Of a stretch of DNA of 10,520 bases, positions 7,943-10,520 are shown piece by piece. A program made the translations under genes and the position numbers. The stretch comes from Dunaliella salina. Lineage: Eukaryota; Chlorophyta; Chlorophyceae; Chlamydomonadales; Dunaliellaceae. Location of the stretch: contig MU069730.1 of the NCBI GenBank assembly GCA_002284615.2, forward strand, positions 15,816 through 26,335, written 5' to 3'. The notes below the pieces were generated by a model. That model had not been told where the DNA came from. It did no database searches and worked only from the letters and a program-made list of their open reading frames with translations. Position 1 is the stretch's first letter. Each line of letters opens with the position of its first letter.

Positions 7943-7943
7943 C

Positions 7944-8119
7944 TGTTATAAAGTTAAATCAGTTGGAANAGTATTTCTGTGAGAAAGTGTGAACCTTGCC
8001 TGAGATCTGGAGTGTTGGCCTTTTTAATTAACATCGAATATACATGTAAAGGAGTTAATCCCCCTCATCTCGTCCACCTCGCCAGCGTCAGCCAGCCATG
8101 TAACCACTCCACCATAAAA
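7944..8119 (+). repeat. 3' LTR of the TRIM-like element
   Basis: It begins TGTTATAAAG and aligns with the 5' LTR without further gaps. Its last 14 bases (ACTCCACCATAAAA) differ at several places from the 5' LTR's (CCAACACCACAACA), and the final CA has become AA. One ambiguous base lies at 7969. Confidence 0.85.
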
Positions 8120-8222
8120 GAGGGCTTTCTGGCGAGGCCACTGCTAGCTTGCTAGCTTGTTAGTTCGTGGGCCTTCCCTTAATGCACGCGGCGTCTGGCT
8201 TGCGTAGACTCTTTTTTTTCTT

Positions 8223-8355
8223 TTTTTTAGAATGCAATTCTCAGTCACACACTTTGGCATTCCATTTGGCAATGTACCTGGCTGGTGTGATGCCAGGAAG
8301 AGGAACAAGAGGCCTCCATTACCAACCTACTACCGACAAAATATGTCACATAAAT
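8223..8355. other. No recognised feature
   Basis: This unique-looking stretch between the T-rich end of LINE copy 3 and the left inverted terminus of the next element has no convincing reading frame. Confidence 0.5.
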
Positions 8356-8372
8356 TACAGTAGGTTCACGAC
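8356..8372. repeat. Left terminal inverted repeat
   Basis: TACAGTAGGTTCACGAC, an exact inverse of 8930-8946. Confidence 0.9.
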
Positions 8373-8444
8373 GTTACTTCGTACCGGGGTATTGTTTTTT
8401 TCGACTTCGTAACACTTCATACCACTCCGTACCACTTCGTGTTT

Positions 8445-8542
8445 CAGCAGCATAATTTTGTGGTGGCAAAAGCATTTCGTCCCAGCAGCATAATTTTGTG
8501 GTGGCAAAAGCGTTTCGTCCCAGCAGCATAATTTTGTGGTGG
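8445..8542. repeat. 38-bp tandem repeat, about 2.6 copies, inside the TIR element
   Basis: Units start CAGCAGCATAATTTTGTGGT at 8445, 8483 and 8521. The spacer is CAAAAGC(A/G)TTTCGTCC. The copies are nearly identical, suggesting recent amplification. Because the period is not a multiple of 3, any frame crossing it changes with each unit. Confidence 0.92.
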
Positions 8543-8929
8543 GCTTGCAGGTTGGGGGGCTTCCAATTGGGCTTGTCCCTGCTTCCTCACCAGAGCCTGA
8601 ACAACAGTCAATCACCAAACCAGAGAATTGTTGTTGGAGGACGTCCGGGACCCCTCCTCGCTGGCATGGGCCTGATGTTGCCCTTTGACATGCTCGCATC
8701 TCGCTGTTTGCCTGGCTGAAAGCAGCAGGCTGGGTCAGGGGAGTGAAGAAGTTCCCTATCTTCTGCTGCCGCTGCGCCATCTTCTTGATATCCTATCACT
8801 TTCGGCAAAGTCAATTATTTTGCACTTCGTTTTCACTTCGTAACACTTCGTATTTGAGGACCATGAATTATGTTTTTCACTTCATAAGATTTCGTTTTTG
8901 GGCCAAATAATTATTTACTTTACAAAGTA

Positions 8930-8946
8930 GTCGTGAACCTACTGTA
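8930..8946. repeat. Right terminal inverted repeat
   Basis: GTCGTGAACCTACTGTA, an exact inverse of 8356-8372. Confidence 0.9.
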
Positions 8947-9590
8947 TTGCGCAACATTTCGCGCATACGACTATCCAGTCACAATCTTTGGGTGGAAACC
9001 CAACAGCAACACGGGAAGAGATGCCCTCATGAGCTTAAATTTGCAAAGGGTTTACGAACTCAGGATTTGCAACAAATGCAATTGGCACACTGATGTCTCA
9101 GCATGTACCGAATTTATGTCTGCGTGCTTGAGATGCTGAGCCTGAGTTTTGAGCACTGCTTTCGCTTTCGCTTGGACTGGTCTGGTGTAAACAGGCCTCA
9201 ATGTTTCCACTCAGCTGCCCTTGTAGGCGGATAAAGTGATGTAACCAACCTCGCCTTACCTAATTCTCAGTTACTCATGATATGTGCAGCAGACAATGCA
9301 TCATTCTAAGAGCAGGCAAAAAGTACCTGTCCAACTTATTTCTCGAAGTGCTGTTATGGTGCAGGGCACATTGAGAGACATGGTCCGATATGTTACTTTA
9401 ATCATAAGGGGGATCTAATGGTGGGGAGAACTGAGTTAGTGCAGCCTCCGTGAGCGCAAAACATCGTTTGAACACTTCGTCGTCATCCTTCACTAAAATA
9501 GGAAACAGCTTCTCCCAACCACATAGCAAAAGGTGTACGTGGTTACAGTTGAGCACTTAAGATACCATGATCACATTGTCATGGAGAACC
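8947..9590. other. Intergenic stretch without a recognised gene
   Basis: A short plus frame from the right TIR to 9139 (RDALMSLNLQRVYELRICNK...) looks mildly protein-like but matches no family I know and has no clear exon borders. The rest of the stretch has no long frame or repeat. Confidence 0.5.
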
Positions 9591-9666
9591 GATGCAAACC
9601 CTTGCAGCCACCAGGCTCTGTTGCAGCACACCCTGGTTCCTTGGCCTTCACGGCTCAAATAGTGTT

Positions 9667-9696
9667 TGTTGCTGCTGCTGTTGCTGCTGCTGCTGC
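9667..9696. repeat. TGT/TGC trinucleotide run
   Basis: Ten triplets, mostly TGC with two TGT interruptions. Confidence 0.9.
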
Positions 9697-9712
9697 AGCC
9701 ATGGCTGCCTGA

Positions 9713-9728
9713 CACTGACATGTCAGTG
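9713..9728. repeat. 16-bp perfect palindrome
   Basis: CACTGACATGTCAGTG is fully self-complementary with no spacer. It could be a binding site for a dimeric protein or chance. Confidence 0.75.
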
Positions 9729-9767
9729 GCTAGACCCTGGGTCACTGTCCTTCACAACTAAAAAGAA

Positions 9768-9912
9768 CAGAAAAGAAAAGCTTCCTAGGCAGAGAAACTC
9801 TCTCTACATCAATTAAGGAAAAGGAGACACATTGGCTCAAAAAAGGGCTGTGTGCCCCCTCCACCACAAGGTATGAAAAAGAGAAAGCTAATGGATCTGG
9901 AGGGTTACTTCA
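9768..9912 (-). mobile_element. LINE 3'-UTR fragment (same family as copy 1)
   Basis: It aligns with 3392-3444 plus 4148-4253: AGAAAAGAAA, TAGGCAGAG, ATCAATTAAGGA, GGAGACACATTGGCT, CCTCCACCACAAG, GCTAATG and TCTGGA(A/G)GGTTACT occur in the same order. No LINE is inserted at its ATCAATTAAGGA site. On the minus strand it would begin near the end of the coding region and stop within the UTR. Confidence 0.8.
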
Positions 9913-10084
9913 CAGCTCTTGTGATATTGCTGCTGCTGCCTGTGCTGCCAGACACGGCTACATGGCCGCCTACAGACACTGGCAAGCCCTAGCACAAGAA
10001 AGAAAAGTCTACGCCAGTCACAACCAGCGCGCAGTAAGGAAAGACCCAACCATCAGCACCGGCACTCACAGCGAGTCCCACCGT

Positions 10085-10188
10085 GGCATGCCCTAGATTA
10101 CTCGGCACATGGCAAGCCCTGATTTCCTCGACACATGGCACGCCCTTGTTTACTCAGCACATGGCATGCCCTGGCTCACTCAGCCTCT
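10085..10188. repeat. 26-bp tandem repeat, four units
   Basis: Units start at 10085, 10111, 10137 and 10163, each exactly 26 bp. All begin GGCA(T/A/C)GCCCT; the first three end CACAT. An isolated partial unit, GGCAAGCCCTAG, sits at 9981. The period is not divisible by 3, so this is not a protein repeat. Confidence 0.93.
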
Positions 10189-10204
10189 ACAGTTCCTGGT
10201 GGTA

Positions 10205-10205
<1 letters not shown>

Positions 10206-10245
<40 letters not shown>
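10206..10245. repeat. (TGC)13 microsatellite
   Basis: A perfect run of TGC triplets of 40 bases inside the middle copy of the dispersed repeat. Open frames across it only give poly-Ala, poly-Ser or poly-Cys type shadows. Confidence 0.96.
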
Positions 10246-10429
10246 ACCAATGATGCAAGCCGCACGCTGCATGATTGTCTTCGAAAGCACACATAATTTA
10301 CTCCGTCTTCACAACCCCTGTGGTGTTGCTGCTGCCGCCATTGCTGCCAGGCACGAGCTGAATGACTGTCTGCAGCCGTGCTCCTGCAGCCTCCAGGGCC
10401 TCGCGCGCTGCCTGCAGCTCGGGGGCGGT

Positions 10430-10455
10430 CCACACACACACACACACACACACAC

Positions 10456-10520
<65 letters not shown>
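10430..10520. repeat. Interrupted (CA)n microsatellite to window edge
   Basis: Three long CA runs are separated by GC at about 10459 and GCG at about 10490. It continues past the window. Confidence 0.96.

Larger units (their letters stand above)
7133..7943 (+). other. Internal region of the TRIM-like element, no recognisable retroviral-type gene
   Basis: The first ~130 bp is GC-rich and the rest AT-richer. The only stretch that looks somewhat protein-like is an open frame ending at 7443 with CLQDWLRWFCEQLPKDEG and LQANNILHEAH. It has no gag or protease motif I recognise and may be captured host sequence or chance. 7530-7925 holds no convincing frame. One ambiguous base lies at 7858. Confidence 0.5.
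6950..8119 (+). mobile_element. Compact LTR retrotransposon, TRIM-like, nested in LINE copy 3
   Basis: This 1170-bp element has direct terminal repeats at 6950-7132 and 7944-8119, a candidate primer-binding site next to the first, and a polypurine tract against the second. A 5-bp target duplication, GAGGG, lies at 6945-6949 and 8120-8124. The internal region is only 811 bp and has no recognisable gag, protease, RT or integrase, so it would depend on a partner element. The homologous uninterrupted site survives at 3318-3322 on the minus strand with one GAGGG, which confirms the boundaries. LTR length and missing coding capacity fit terminal-repeat retrotransposons in miniature, although the interior is long for that class. 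Confidence 0.88.
6090..8222 (+). mobile_element. LINE-type retrotransposon copy 3 (broken, plus strand), interrupted by an LTR element
   Basis: The coding part starts around 6090 and ends at the TGA at 6944-6946. The 3' UTR runs to 6949, is interrupted by the LTR element, and resumes at 8120. It ends near a T-rich tract at 8212-8229. UTR landmarks GTGTCTAGTGTA, TTTTGAGGG, TTCTGG, GAGGCC, TGCTAGC and TTAGTT recur in the same order on the minus strand at 3240-3350. That copy shows the 3' end of the family without the LTR insertion. The 5' end is missing: RT and any upstream domains are not in the window. Confidence 0.8.
8355..8780 (-). pseudogene. Truncated transposon protein N-terminus with PIP-box-like motif
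   Basis: A minus-strand frame begins with a good ATG at 8778-8780 and reads MAQRQQKIGNFFTP. QQKIGNFF fits the PCNA-interacting consensus Q-x-x-hydrophobic-x-x-aromatic-aromatic exactly. After about 22 residues the frame becomes low-quality and runs through the 38-bp repeat and into the left TIR, ending at 8355. In a neighbouring minus frame, right after this start, lies RPMPARRGPGRPP, which contains an AT-hook-like GRP core. One frameshift would link PIP box and AT-hook. I infer the preserved start of the parent element's transposase, the rest deleted. It could also be an unrelated exon captured by the element. Not a functional transposase. Confidence 0.5.
8356..8946. mobile_element. Non-autonomous DNA transposon with 17-bp TIRs (Tc1/mariner-like ends)
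   Basis: TACAGTAGGTTCACGAC at 8356-8372 is repeated in perfect inverse at 8930-8946. If the outer TA on each side is the duplicated target, the element proper is 8358-8944, starting CAGT. TA target duplication plus CAGT termini is the style of the Tc1/mariner superfamily. Both ends also carry subterminal copies of CACTTCGTA-like repeats, in direct orientation (for example ACTTCGTAACACTTC at about 8404-8418 and 8835-8849), candidates for transposase binding. The only long frame is a partial protein on the minus strand. No DDE domain is present, so it would need a transposase from elsewhere. Confidence 0.8.
9912..10360. repeat. Dispersed repeat, three degenerate copies with TGC cores
   Basis: Related copies start at about 9912, 10189 and 10313. 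Each reads (C/T)ACA(G/A)..CCTG(T/G)G.T(A/G)TTGCTGCTGC; the outer two continue TGCTGCCAG(A/G)CACG. The middle copy has an expanded TGC run instead. Confidence 0.7.

Noticed and set aside
8445..8542. CRISPR-like regularly spaced repeats
   Set aside because: The 38-bp unit repeats head to tail without unique spacers, and the context is a eukaryotic transposon.
8356..8946. CACTA-type transposon
   Set aside because: The termini start TACAGT or CAGT, not CACTA, and no 3-bp target duplication is seen.
10176..10517. Cys/Val-rich and poly-Ala open frames on the minus strand
   Set aside because: They are translations of the CA and TGC microsatellites in several frames, with no independent evidence for coding.
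1..10520. Prokaryotic defence system, operon or phage genes
   Set aside because: Spaced exons, LINE and LTR structures and microsatellites show eukaryotic nuclear DNA; no ribosome-binding sites or clustered intact genes are present.

Overview
The window looks like nuclear DNA of a eukaryotic microalga, most likely a chlorophyte of the Chlamydomonadales type. A Dunaliella-like genome would fit, but this is an inference from style and not an identification. The reasons are moderate GC, very many CA/GT and CTG microsatellites, a gene that only makes sense with spliceosomal introns, and retrotransposon remnants of a kind I associate with green algae (a CCHC motif followed by a nuclease-like domain with HLVELKFC). 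I see no bacterial operon, CRISPR array, rRNA or tRNA.

Gene region (1-3070). After a (CA)n tract comes the 3' part of one multi-exon host gene on the + strand. Exons 46-251, 495-660 and 1506-2693 join with matching phases to give 519 codons plus stop, encoding a leucine-rich protein with LRR-like segments. Its last ~170 bp was duplicated in tandem just downstream (about 2730-2908), and that copy has decayed. A (GT)17 tract follows.

Retrotransposon region (3230-8222). Three broken LINE-type copies of related families lie here. Copy 1 (minus, ~3232-5200) is split by a younger, 5'-truncated LINE of a different family (3445-4008) with a 14-bp target-site duplication. The 5' junction of that insertion was then amplified into a short tandem array. 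Copy 2 (minus, ~5280-5900) and copy 3 (plus, ~6090-8222) face away from each other and form an imperfect inverted repeat. Copy 3 is split by a compact LTR element (6950-8119, TRIM-like). That element has 5-bp TSDs, a candidate primer-binding site and a polypurine tract. The empty site is preserved in the 3' end of copy 1, which supports the insertion point.

DNA-transposon and satellite region (8223-10520). A 591-bp element with perfect 17-bp terminal inverted repeats beginning TACAGT (8356-8946) looks like a non-autonomous Tc1/mariner-style element. It carries subterminal CACTTCGTA repeats, a 38-bp tandem repeat, and the start of a protein with a PCNA-binding-like QQKIGNFF motif, with a GPGRPP AT-hook-like motif in a neighbouring frame. 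Further right are a 3' LINE fragment, a 26-bp x 4 tandem repeat, a dispersed repeat whose core carries expandable TGC runs, and a long interrupted (CA)n tract to the window edge.

Overall this is the end of one host gene followed by nested, mutually interrupting mobile elements whose order of insertion can partly be read. None of the transposon reading frames is intact.
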